The translations under genes and the position numbers were made by a program. The notes below the pieces were generated by a model. It saw only the letters and a list, made by a program, of their open reading frames with translations. It did not search any database and had not been told where the DNA came from. Below are positions 26,042 through 33,783 of a DNA stretch of 64,000 bases, piece after piece (the stretch's first letter is position 1; every line of letters begins with the position of its first letter). Source of the stretch: Cellulomonas sp. Leaf395 (GTDB lineage: Bacteria; Actinomycetota; Actinomycetes; Actinomycetales; Cellulomonadaceae); NCBI RefSeq assembly GCF_001424125.1, contig NZ_LMQI01000004.1, forward strand, positions 572,202 through 636,201, read 5' to 3'.

Positions 26042-27064
26042 ATGGCTGCTTCCGTGACGCTCAGTGACGTCGCCCGCGAGGCCGGCGTCTCGCTGGCCAC
26101 CGCCTCCCGCGCGATCAACGGCAGCGCCAACCGCACGGTGCGCGCCGACCTGCGCGACCGCGTGCTGGCCGCGGCGACCCTGCTGCGGTACACCCCGGAC
26201 GCGAACGCGCAGGCGATGGCGCGTGGTCGGACGACGTCGCTGGGTCTCGTCGTGCACGACATCGCGGACCCGTACTTCTCCTCGATCGCGGCGGGCGTCG
26301 CCCGTGCCGCCGACCGCGCCGGCCTGCAGGTGACCCTCGCGAGCACCCAGCACGACCCCAGCCGCGAGAGCGGGCTGGTCGACCTGCTGAAGCGGCAGCG
26401 GGCCCGCGCGATCGTCATCGCGGGCGGCCGCCTGGACGACCAGGCCACCAATGACGAGCTCCGCGCGGCCCTGGCCGACTACCGGGCCGTCGGGGGGTCC
26501 GTCGCCCTGATCGGTCAGCCGATCCTGGGTGTCGACAGCATCGTCGTCGACAACGCGCAGGGCGCCGGGGACCTGGCCAAGGCGCTGCACGGTCGCGGAT
26601 ACCGCCGGTTCGCGATCCTCGCCGGCCCCGCCGACCACCTCACCGCGTGCGAGCGGCGGGACGCCTTCCGCGGCGCGCTCGCCGAGCTGGGCTGTCCGGT
26701 GCCGGACGACGCGGTGATCACGAGTGCGTTCACGCACGAGGGTGGCGAGGACGCGATGCGGGCTCTGCTGCGCGGCACCGAGCTGCCGGAGCTGGTGTTC
26801 GCGGTCAACGACGTCATGGCGCTCGGGGCGCTCGCGGCCGGTCGGGAGGCGGGAATCCAGGTGCCGCAGGACGTGGCGCTCGCGGGATTCGACGACATCT
26901 CTACCCTGCGTGACGTCGTCCCGGCACTCACGACCGTCCGGATCCCGCTGGTCGACATCGGGATCGCCGCCACCGAGCTCGCGCTCGCGGAGGCGTCCGA
27001 CGAGCCTCGCCTGACGCACGTCCCGACGCAGGTGGTCCTGCGCGACTCCACGCCCGGTCGCTAG
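26042..27064 (+). CDS. LacI-family transcriptional regulator
   Basis: A 340-residue LacI protein: the DNA-binding helix-turn-helix VTLSDVAREAGVSLATASRA is at residues 5-24, followed by GLVVHDIADPYFSSIAAGV, FAVNDVMALGALAA and AGFDDISTLRDVVP. It is divergent from the UxaA-type dehydratase gene and probably controls it; the effector may be an aldonate or uronate. Its TAG stop shares CTAG (27061-27064) with the stop of the convergent FadR-type gene. Confidence 0.9.
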   Translation: MAASVTLSDVAREAGVSLATASRAINGSANRTVRADLRDRVLAAATLLRYTPDANAQAMARGRTTSLGLVVHDIADPYFSSIAAGVARAADRAGLQVTLASTQHDPSRESGLVDLLKRQRARAIVIAGGRLDDQATNDELRAALADYRAVGGSVALIGQPILGVDSIVVDNAQGAGDLAKALHGRGYRRFAILAGPADHLTACERRDAFRGALAELGCPVPDDAVITSAFTHEGGEDAMRALLRGTELPELVFAVNDVMALGALAAGREAGIQVPQDVALAGFDDISTLRDVVPALTTVRIPLVDIGIAATELALAEASDEPRLTHVPTQVVLRDSTPGR

Positions 27065-27756
27065 AGACTGCGCCACGCCCAGACACCCGTCGCCGAGGCC
27101 TCCAGCTCGAGCAGGTGGGTCGCCATGCGCAGTCGCGCGCGGTCGGGGTCGCGGGCGGCGACGGCCGCGAGGATCGCCTCGTGCTCGACGAACGCCCGAT
27201 CCTCCGCGCCCTCGTCGGACAGCCCGCGCCACAGCCGGGTCCGGGACCCTCGCCCGGCGAGGCCGACGACGAGCGCGGCGAGCACGGGGTTGCCGGACGC
27301 GCGGGCGACCTCCGCGTGGAAGGCGAGGTCCGCGTCGACGAGCCGGTCGTGGTCGAGCGGGAGCTCCACCAGGGCGCGCGCCGTCTCGTCGAGCGCGGCG
27401 CGCAGTCGGGTGAGCGACGCGTCGTCGATGTGCAGGGCGGCCAGACCGGCGGCCTCCGTCTCCAGGAGGCGCCGAACGGAGTGGAACGCCGACGCGGCGT
27501 GCTGGAGCTCGGCGACGAAGCCGACCGGCGCGAGCAGCAGCGCGGGGTCGAGCGTCGTCACGTACGTGCCGTCACCGTGCCGTGACTCGAGGATGCCGAG
27601 GGTGCCCAGCGCGTGGACGCCCTCGCGCAGGGAGCCCCGGGAGACGCCGAGGGTGACAGCGAGCTCCTTCTCGGCAGGCAGCCGCTGACCTGCCTGGAGC
27701 CGTCCGTCGAGGATCATCTGCTTGACCCCGTCGACGACGTCATCGGAACGTGACAC
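27061..27756 (-). CDS. FadR-type GntR-family regulator
   Basis: A 231-residue GntR regulator. The winged helix (residues about 8-72) includes GQRLPAEKELAVTLGVSRGSLREGVHALGTLGILESRHGDGTYV in pieces such as LPAEKELA and VSRGSLREG; the C-terminal FCD domain has the metal-binding pattern Asp in ADLAFHAEVARASGNP, and two His in VEHEAILAAVAARD and MATHLLE. FCD regulators bind organic acids or sugar acids. It follows the amidohydrolase gene by 25 bp on the same strand, so the two form an operon and it probably senses a lactone-derived acid. Confidence 0.88.
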   Translation of the reverse strand: MSRSDDVVDGVKQMILDGRLQAGQRLPAEKELAVTLGVSRGSLREGVHALGTLGILESRHGDGTYVTTLDPALLLAPVGFVAELQHAASAFHSVRRLLETEAAGLAALHIDDASLTRLRAALDETARALVELPLDHDRLVDADLAFHAEVARASGNPVLAALVVGLAGRGSRTRLWRGLSDEGAEDRAFVEHEAILAAVAARDPDRARLRMATHLLELEASATGVWAWRSL

Positions 27757-27781
27757 GGAGCGAACCTAGCCGTTGCGGGAG

Positions 27782-28660
27782 TCAGAACGAGTCGAACGGG
27801 AGCCCGTACACCTGGGTGGCCGTACCGCCGAGCACCGCGGCGCGGTCGTCGTCGCTCAGCTGGTCGACGGTCGAGCGCAGTCCGTTCCAGACCTGGGAAT
27901 AGGAGTCGCCCTGCAGGAGCGCGTACGGCCAGTCGCTGCCGAGCATGAGTCGGTCGGGACCGAACACCTCCAGCGCGCGGTCCACGGCGGGTCGCAGGTG
28001 GTCCGGAGTCCAGCCCGCACCGGCCGCGGTGGCGAGTCCGGACACCTTGGCGACGACGTTCGGCATCTGCGCGACGGCGCCGAGCAGCGCGGACCAGCGC
28101 GTCCAGCCGTCGCGGTCGCCGGCCCGCAGCGCGGCGAGCGGGGGAGCGCCGAGGTGGTCGAGGACCACCGTGAGCTTGGGGTGGTTCTCGGCGAGGGTCG
28201 CGACGTGCGCCAGGGCCGTCGGCGTGTGCGCCGTGAGGTCCAGCGTCAGCCGCCGCTCGGTCAGCAGCGTCAGGCTGTCGTCGACGGCGGCGCCGAGCAG
28301 CCACACAGGGTCGCGGGAATCGTGTCCGCTGGGCCCTCGATGGCCGATGCCGACGATCGGCTCACGGCGCCACTTGTCCAGCTGCGTGGCGGCGGCGTCG
28401 GGGGCGTCGAGGGGGACCCACGCCACGACCCCGGCGACGCGGGGGGACGAGAGGGCCTGGAAGAGCATGAGCTCGGAGTCCGCGCGGTTGTCGGCCGCCT
28501 GCACGAGGACCACCCAGGCGACGTCCTCGTCGGCCAGCTGGTCCTCGATGTCCGGGACCCGGTACGTCCGGTGCACCCCCGCGTTCTCCGCGGTCATCCA
28601 GGGGTAGTGCACCGTGTCCGGGTTCCACACCTGGAGGTGGGCATCCACGACATTGGGCAT
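27782..28660 (-). CDS. Amidohydrolase (COG3618-type sugar lactonase-like)
   Basis: A 292-residue TIM-barrel hydrolase related to L-fucono- and L-rhamnono-lactonases. It begins MPNVVDAHLQVWNPDTVHYPW, where the family usually has a His-x-His; here the second His is Gln (His-Leu-Gln). LTVVLDHLGAPP, KVSGLATAAG and LMLGSDWPY (C-terminal metal Asp) are conserved. The likely reaction is hydrolysis of a sugar-acid lactone, which fits the co-transcribed FadR regulator. Start at ATG 28660 chosen because residues before it do not resemble the family. The changed metal ligand may mean a metal-independent mechanism. Confidence 0.75.
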   Translation of the reverse strand: MPNVVDAHLQVWNPDTVHYPWMTAENAGVHRTYRVPDIEDQLADEDVAWVVLVQAADNRADSELMLFQALSSPRVAGVVAWVPLDAPDAAATQLDKWRREPIVGIGHRGPSGHDSRDPVWLLGAAVDDSLTLLTERRLTLDLTAHTPTALAHVATLAENHPKLTVVLDHLGAPPLAALRAGDRDGWTRWSALLGAVAQMPNVVAKVSGLATAAGAGWTPDHLRPAVDRALEVFGPDRLMLGSDWPYALLQGDSYSQVWNGLRSTVDQLSDDDRAAVLGGTATQVYGLPFDSF

Positions 28661-28758
28661 GGATCGGACGGTAACAGTGGTCCGATGTCTGAGCGCCGCC
28701 GGGATCCGATCCCTCATCGAACCCTCATGTGACCGCTCAAGTCATCGGATGACGTGCC

Positions 28759-30543
28759 TCACCGGCCGACGGCGTAGCCCTGCATTCCCCGCGGGTTCGC
28801 CGCTGCGACCAGCAGCCCGTCTGACCGCAGCCCGGCCGCGCTGAGCCGCCCGAGCTCCCACGGCCCGACGGTCTCCACCTGGTGCCCTCGCGACGCCAGC
28901 GCGTCCAGCACGTCCGCCCCGAGTCGTGACTCGGCGACCAGGCCGAGGGGTGTGTGGGTGCGCGGGTAGAAGGATCCGGGCACGTGCGACGAGTGCCAGG
29001 TCGGCGCATCGATCGACGCCTGCAGGCTGGCGCCGCCCACGAGGTGTCGCAGCAGGAACGGCACGGTCCACTGGTCCTGCTGGTCGCCGCCCGGGGTGCC
29101 GAACGCGACGCCCGAGCCGTCGTCCTCGAGCAGCAGCGCGGGACTAAGCGTCGTCCGCGGGCGCTTGCCCGGGGCCAGGCTGTTGGGCAGCCCCGGCTCC
29201 AGCCAGAACATCTGTGCACGCGTCGGCAGGGCGAACCCGAGGCCGGGGACGACCGGGCTCGACTGCAACCACCCTCCCGAGGGTGTGGCGGAGACGCGGT
29301 TGCCCCAGCGGTCGACGACGTCCACGTGGCAGGTGTCGCCGGGGCTCAGCCCGATCGGTGAGACGGTGGGCTCCCCGACGCCGGGGCCCGATGCCGCCCC
29401 GTCGCCTTGTACGGTGGCGGAGAGGCGCGGCACGCGACCGTCGGGCGAGCCGGGCACGAGGCCGTCCGCGGCGACGCGCCCGACGAGCGACGCACGCGAC
29501 GCGGCGTACGCGGCGGAGAGCAGGGTGTCGAGCGGGACGTCGTCCACGTCGCCGTACCAGGCCTCCCGGTCGGCGAACGCCAGCTTGGCCACCTCGACCA
29601 CGGTGTGCACGAGCTCGACGGTGTCGTTGGTGCGGACGAGGTCGCCGACGCCCAGGGCCTCGAGCATCGCGAGCTGCTGCAGGAGCACCGGCCCCTGCCC
29701 CCAGGCGGCGGTCTTGTGCACTGTCCGCCCGGCGAACCGCAGCGACGTCGTCGTCTCCTCGGTCGCTCGCCAGCCGGCCAGGTCCGACGCCCGCAGCAGC
29801 CCGGTGTGGCGTCGGCCCGACGAGTCCTGCACGGCGACGCCCGAGTGGAACGCGTCGACGGCCTCGGCGACGAAGCCCTCGTAGAACGCGTGCCGCGCGG
29901 CCTCGATCTGCGCCTCGCGCGAGCCGCTGCCCACCAGGAGCCGCTCGAAGGTGTCCGCCAGTGTCGGGTTGCTGAACCGTCCGCCCGCTGCCGGGACCTC
30001 CCCGTGCGGCAGGTAGACCGCAGCGGACGTGGGCCAGTGCTCGGTGAACATCGGCGCGACCGTCTCGATCGTCCTGGACGCGGCCCGGACCAGCGGGTAG
30101 CCGTCGCGCGCGTAGCCGATGGCCGGCCCGAGCACGTCGGCGAGGGGCAGCGTGCCGTACCGCGCGAGCAGGTCGAGCCAGGCGCCGAACGCGCCGGGGA
30201 CCACGGCCGCCAGGTGCCCGGTGCCGGGGACGAGATCCAGGCCGAGGTCACGGTAGGCGTCGATGGTCGCTGCGGCCGGTGCGGTCCCCTGCCCACAGAT
30301 CACGAAGGTGTGCCCGTCGTCGGCGCGGTGGCCGATGATCGGGGCGTCGCCACCGGGGCCGTTCAGGTGCGGTTCGACGACGCTCAGTGTGAACCCGGCG
30401 GCGACCGCGGCGTCGAACGCGTTGCCGCCGGCCTCCAGCGTCCGCATCCCGACGGACGACGCCAACCAGTGCGTCGAGGCGACCATGCCGAACGTCCCGA
30501 CGAGCTCGGGGCGGGTGGTGAACACATATCGATCTTGCCCCAC
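28759..30543 (-). CDS. Gamma-glutamyltransferase-family protein
   Basis: A 594-residue member of the gamma-glutamyltranspeptidase family (Ntn hydrolases made as one chain and cleaved autocatalytically). N-terminal blocks: ASTHWLASSVGMRTLEAGGNAFDAAVAA and NGPGGDAP; the expected autocleavage and catalytic Thr404 is in GDTCHVDVVD, then WGNRVSATPSGGW and NSLAPGKRPRTTLSP. No signal peptide is seen, so it is probably intracellular. Substrate could be glutathione or another gamma-glutamyl or acyl amide. GTG at 30543 is used; a GTG at 30525 is an alternative. It reads towards the lactonase gene with a 98-bp gap. Confidence 0.85.
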   Translation of the reverse strand: MGQDRYVFTTRPELVGTFGMVASTHWLASSVGMRTLEAGGNAFDAAVAAGFTLSVVEPHLNGPGGDAPIIGHRADDGHTFVICGQGTAPAAATIDAYRDLGLDLVPGTGHLAAVVPGAFGAWLDLLARYGTLPLADVLGPAIGYARDGYPLVRAASRTIETVAPMFTEHWPTSAAVYLPHGEVPAAGGRFSNPTLADTFERLLVGSGSREAQIEAARHAFYEGFVAEAVDAFHSGVAVQDSSGRRHTGLLRASDLAGWRATEETTTSLRFAGRTVHKTAAWGQGPVLLQQLAMLEALGVGDLVRTNDTVELVHTVVEVAKLAFADREAWYGDVDDVPLDTLLSAAYAASRASLVGRVAADGLVPGSPDGRVPRLSATVQGDGAASGPGVGEPTVSPIGLSPGDTCHVDVVDRWGNRVSATPSGGWLQSSPVVPGLGFALPTRAQMFWLEPGLPNSLAPGKRPRTTLSPALLLEDDGSGVAFGTPGGDQQDQWTVPFLLRHLVGGASLQASIDAPTWHSSHVPGSFYPRTHTPLGLVAESRLGADVLDALASRGHQVETVGPWELGRLSAAGLRSDGLLVAAANPRGMQGYAVGR

Positions 30544-30665
30544 GGGCGAATCAACGTCCGATCGACGACGGAGACATACCCCGAGCGGGCGAATTTTGGG
30601 ACTATTTCGGCCGGTTTGCCCTAATCTGGGCCCACCCGAACAGGCTTCTCTCGAAGGGAAAGTCC

Positions 30666-31001
30666 ATGCACCTGAAGCGTCTCCTCGTCCTGCCGCTCGC
30701 GGCCGGGCTCCTCGTCGCCAGTTCCTCGATGGCGAGCGCCGGGGAAATCACTGGCACCGGTGAGCGCACCGGCGCCTACACCAAGTCCAACTCCGAGTGT
30801 GCGTTCTCCGGCCTCGAGGACGGCGAGGAGGATCCCACGGCTCCGGCTGGCCCGGGTGCCACCCCGCAGAACTGGGGCTCAGCCAAGAAGGCGGCGCTCG
30901 CCGGGATGTTCGGTCCCGACTTCGACACCATGGAAGAGCTCAAGGCGGGCGGCGTCGCCCCGGGCACGTCCTGCAACGGCCACCTCTCCGGTCGCAAGTA
31001 G
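30666..31001 (+). CDS. Small secreted protein of unknown function
   Basis: A 111-residue precursor with a clear signal peptide (positive KR at residues 4-5, hydrophobic core, cleavage after MASA near residue 25). The mature part of about 86 residues is polar, with two cysteines (SECAFSGL and GTSCNGH) that could form one disulphide, and a TPQNWG segment in the middle. A GAAGGGAAA ribosome site precedes the ATG. It is monocistronic, divergent from the gamma-glutamyltransferase gene and followed by a strong terminator. Similar short exported proteins are known in Actinobacteria, but no function is known to me. Confidence 0.8.
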   Translation: MHLKRLLVLPLAAGLLVASSSMASAGEITGTGERTGAYTKSNSECAFSGLEDGEEDPTAPAGPGATPQNWGSAKKAALAGMFGPDFDTMEELKAGGVAPGTSCNGHLSGRK

Positions 31002-31036
31002 CTCTTCCCCCTCATCCCTACTCACTGCATGACCCG

Positions 31037-31085
31037 GCCCCCGGTCGCGTTGCTCTGTCGAGCGCGCGGCCGGGGGCATTTCTTT
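31037..31085. terminator. Rho-independent terminator after the secreted protein gene
   Basis: An 8-bp perfect stem GCCCCCGG (31037-31044) and CCGGGGGC (31070-31077), extended by imperfect pairing inside, followed by the T-rich ATTTCTTTG. It is 36 bp after the secreted-protein stop and could also serve the convergent trmL gene. Confidence 0.7.
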
Positions 31086-31167
31086 GCCTTTCCCGTGCGC
31101 ATTCTTGGACCCCCTTCGCCCACGGTGCGCGCCGGTTCTGGGCCGCATCGATCGGTGGAGGTGTGGT

Positions 31168-31629
31168 CTACACCCCGCCCTCGAAGCCCAGCTGTCGCCA
31201 CGCCTCGTAGGTGGCGACGGCTGCGGCGTTCGACAGGTTCATCGACCGTCGCCCGGGAAGCATCGGGATCCGCACCTGCGCCGTGATCCGCGGATGCTCC
31301 AGGACCGACTCCGGCAGGCCGGTCGGCTCCGGGCCGAACAGGAGGATGTCGTCCGCGCGGTAGGAGAGGTCGCTGTGGTGCTGCGTGGCGTGGGTGGTGA
31401 ACGCGTAGACGCGCCCCGGCACCGCGTCGAGCAGGGCGTCCAGCGACGGGTGCACCACCACGTGCGCGAGGTCGTGGTAGTCCAGGCCGGCGCGGCGCAG
31501 CTTGGCCTCCGACAGGTCGAACCCGAGCGGTTCCACCAGGTGCAGCGTCGAGCCGGTGCCGGCCGCCAGCCGGATGGCGCTGCCGGTGTTGCCGGGGATG
31601 CGGGGCTCGAAGAACGCGACGTGCAGCAC
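31168..31629 (-). CDS. trmL: tRNA (cytidine(34)-2'-O)-methyltransferase
   Basis: A 153-residue SPOUT methyltransferase of the TrmL/YibK family, which methylates the wobble ribose of tRNA-Leu isoacceptors. Motifs: FFEPRIPGNTGSAIRLAAGTG at the start (motif 1), LLFGPEPTGLP (motif 2, SAM knot) and RSMNLSNAAAVATYEAW (motif 3). Length is typical for this minimal enzyme. It is divergent from the aldo-keto reductase gene, with 28 bp between the starts. Confidence 0.9.
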   Translation of the reverse strand: MLHVAFFEPRIPGNTGSAIRLAAGTGSTLHLVEPLGFDLSEAKLRRAGLDYHDLAHVVVHPSLDALLDAVPGRVYAFTTHATQHHSDLSYRADDILLFGPEPTGLPESVLEHPRITAQVRIPMLPGRRSMNLSNAAAVATYEAWRQLGFEGGV

Positions 31630-31657
31630 CCGGCGATCCTACGGATAGCGTGGGGTC

Positions 31658-32683
31658 ATGCCTTTTGTTGCCGACGACGGCCGCTACGACTCGATGACCT
31701 ACCGCCGCACCGGCCGCAGCGGCCTGGACCTGCCCGCGCTGTCGCTGGGCCTCTGGCACAACTTCGGTGACACCACCCCGCTGGACACCCAGCGCGCGGT
31801 CCTGCGTCGCGCGTTCGACCTCGGCATCACCCACATCGACCTCGCCAACAACTACGGCCCGCCGTACGGCTCCGCCGAGGAGAACTTCGGCCGCATCCTG
31901 GCGTCCGACCTTCGCCCGTACCGCGACGAGCTGGTCATCTCCTCCAAGGCCGGCTACGACATGTGGCCCGGTCCGTACGGTGACGGCGGCTCGCGCAAGT
32001 ACCTGCTGTCCTCCCTCGACCAGTCCCTGACGCGGATCGGCGTGGACTACGTCGACATCTTCTACTCGCACCGCCCGGACCCGTCGGTCCCGGTCGAGGA
32101 GACGATGGGCGCCCTGCACACGGCGGTGACCAGCGGCAAGGCTCTGTACGCGGGGATCTCCAACTACACGCCGGCGCAGACGCGGGTCGCGCAGCAGGTG
32201 CTGGCCGACCTGGGCACCCCGCTGCTCATCCACCAGCCCAGCTACTCGATGTTCAACCGGCACATCGAGAACATCGCCGACGGCCAGAACGAGAGCCTGC
32301 TCGACGTCGTCGGCGACCTCGGGATCGGCACCATCGTGTTCTCCCCGCTGGCCCAGGGTCTGCTCACCGGCCGGTACCTGTCGGGTGAGGTGCCCGCCGA
32401 CTCCCGCGCGGCCGTCGGCCACTTCCTCAAGCCGACCGCCCTGTCCGAGACGTACCTGTCCCGGGCGCGGGCGCTGAACGAGATCGCGTCGGGCCGCGGG
32501 CAGTCGCTCGCCCAGCTGGCCCTGTCCTGGGTCCTGCGCGACGACCGCATCACGTCGGCGCTCGTCGGCGCGAGCTCGGTCGCCCAGCTGGAGGACAACG
32601 TCAAGGCGCTCTCCGCCGCCCCGCTGACGACGGACGAGATCGCCGCGATCGACCCTCACGCGGTCGACGGCACGGGCCGCTGA
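31658..32683 (+). CDS. Aldo/keto reductase, YghZ-type (L-glyceraldehyde-3-phosphate reductase-like)
   Basis: A 341-residue NADPH-dependent aldo-keto reductase closely following the YghZ/GprA pattern: DGRYDSMTYRRTGRSGL at the start, DLANNYGPPYGSAEENFG (catalytic Asp and Tyr), ISSKAGYDMWPGPYG (Lys) and FYSHRPD (His), ending with a cofactor-binding ALVGASSVAQLEDN. It detoxifies or reduces reactive aldehydes such as L-glyceraldehyde-3-phosphate and methylglyoxal. Monocistronic and followed by a 14-bp inverted repeat. Confidence 0.9.
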   Translation: MPFVADDGRYDSMTYRRTGRSGLDLPALSLGLWHNFGDTTPLDTQRAVLRRAFDLGITHIDLANNYGPPYGSAEENFGRILASDLRPYRDELVISSKAGYDMWPGPYGDGGSRKYLLSSLDQSLTRIGVDYVDIFYSHRPDPSVPVEETMGALHTAVTSGKALYAGISNYTPAQTRVAQQVLADLGTPLLIHQPSYSMFNRHIENIADGQNESLLDVVGDLGIGTIVFSPLAQGLLTGRYLSGEVPADSRAAVGHFLKPTALSETYLSRARALNEIASGRGQSLAQLALSWVLRDDRITSALVGASSVAQLEDNVKALSAAPLTTDEIAAIDPHAVDGTGR

Positions 32684-32722
32684 CCTCTGGGCGCCGACCC
32701 CCGCAGGCTGCGCCCCACCTCC

Positions 32723-32792
32723 GCGAACTCGTCAGTTCGCGCCGAACTCGTCAGCTGCAACAACCGAGCTCGGCGCGGACTGACGAGTTCGC
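32723..32792. terminator. Inverted repeat with internal direct repeats (probable bidirectional terminator)
   Basis: A perfect 14-bp inverted repeat, GCGAACTCGTCAGT (32723-32736) and ACTGACGAGTTCGC (32779-32792), with a second direct copy of GAACTCGTCAG at 32744-32754, 19 bp after the first. It lies between two converging genes. The CTCGTCAG word also builds the intergenic hairpin at 2483-2535. Confidence 0.55.
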
Positions 32793-32845
32793 TGCGAGGT
32801 GGCGAGCTCGGCGCCGCGGCGGGGTGGGTGTGGGGTGCGCAGGGG

Positions 32846-33523
32846 TCAGGTGGTGCACAGGCGCGATGCGAGCCAGGCCAGCTGGCGGGCCGTGTGGTGG
32901 GCCTCGCCGCCCTCGTGGTGGTTGTACGGGTAGACGGCGATCTCGCGCTGCGCGGCGTACGCGTTGTGAGCCGCGAAGACCGTCGACGGTGGGCAGACCG
33001 TGTCGCGCAGGCCGGTCGCGAACAGCGCCGGGGCGGTCGCGCGCCGGGCGTGGTGGACTCCGTCGACGTACGAGAGGGTGCGGAGCGCCTGGTCGGCGGC
33101 GCCGCGGTGGACCGCGAGGTACCGGACGATCTCGCCGTACGGGTCGGCGTCGGTGATCGCCAGGGCGCGCGGGACGTCGCAGAGGAACGGCGCGCTGACC
33201 ATCACCGCGGCAAGGTCGGGCACCAGGCCGGCGACGGCCAGCGCGATCCCGCCGCCCTGGCTGTTCCCGATGACGGCCACGTGGGAGACCCCCGGCAGGG
33301 CACGAGCGGCGTCGACGGCGCGGACGGCGTCGACGAGCACGCGGCGGTAGTAGTACGTCGCGGGGTCGAGGATGCCGCGCGTGACGAAGCCCGGGGCGGC
33401 CGGGTCGGAGCCGACGGGGTCCGGGGTGTCACCGCCGGAGCCGTACTGGCCGCGGGTGTCCATGAGCAGATGCGCGTACCCGGCGGCGGCCCAGGTCAGC
33501 CGCTCCTGCGGCAGCCCGTGACC
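32846..33523 (-). pseudogene. Acetyl xylan esterase / cephalosporin C deacetylase remnant (3' two-thirds)
   Basis: The frame encodes 225 residues matching the acetyl xylan esterase (AXE1, CE7) family from GHGLPQERLTWAAAGYAHLL onward: the nucleophile Ser in GNSQGGG, the acid Asp in FATGLRDTVCPPST, and the catalytic His in YNHHEGGEA. The N-terminal third of the family, including the oxyanion-hole strand, is absent: upstream of about 33520 the same frame is nonsense, while another frame continues as a different protein. This looks like a deletion that joined two genes out of frame. Without its first strands the protein is unlikely to be an active esterase. Confidence 0.7.
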
Positions 33524-33783
33524 GCGTGCGGGTCGCCGACGAGAGACCCGACCTGCGCGGCTCTGCCGACGATCGCGAGCACCACGTCGTGCGCGACGGC
33601 CTCCTCGTCGGAGACGGGGACCGTGGTCAGGCGCCCACCGAACCGTTCCGTGGCAGCCGCGACCTCGTCGACGACGGTCTGCGCGACCGGTCCGTCGCCC
33701 GACCCGACCGCGACCAGCACCCGCCGCGACCCGAGCGCCCGGAACGCCTCGTCGGGCAGCCACATCGGGTGCACGGCCGTCAC
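33496..33783 (-). pseudogene. 5' remnant of a carbohydrate-active enzyme fused to the esterase remnant
   Basis: A GTG start overlaps the mannonate dehydratase stop (GTGA), as in a coupled operon gene. About 88 residues look like a natural protein (VHPMWLPDEAFRALGSRRVLVAV, DVVLAIVGRAAQVGSLVGDP), reminiscent of the N-terminal alpha-beta domain in front of GH67/GH115/GH20-type catalytic domains, though this assignment is weak. At about 33520 the similarity ends and the frame terminates 24 bp later, inside the acetyl xylan esterase remnant. It is therefore the head of a gene whose body was lost. Confidence 0.55.
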
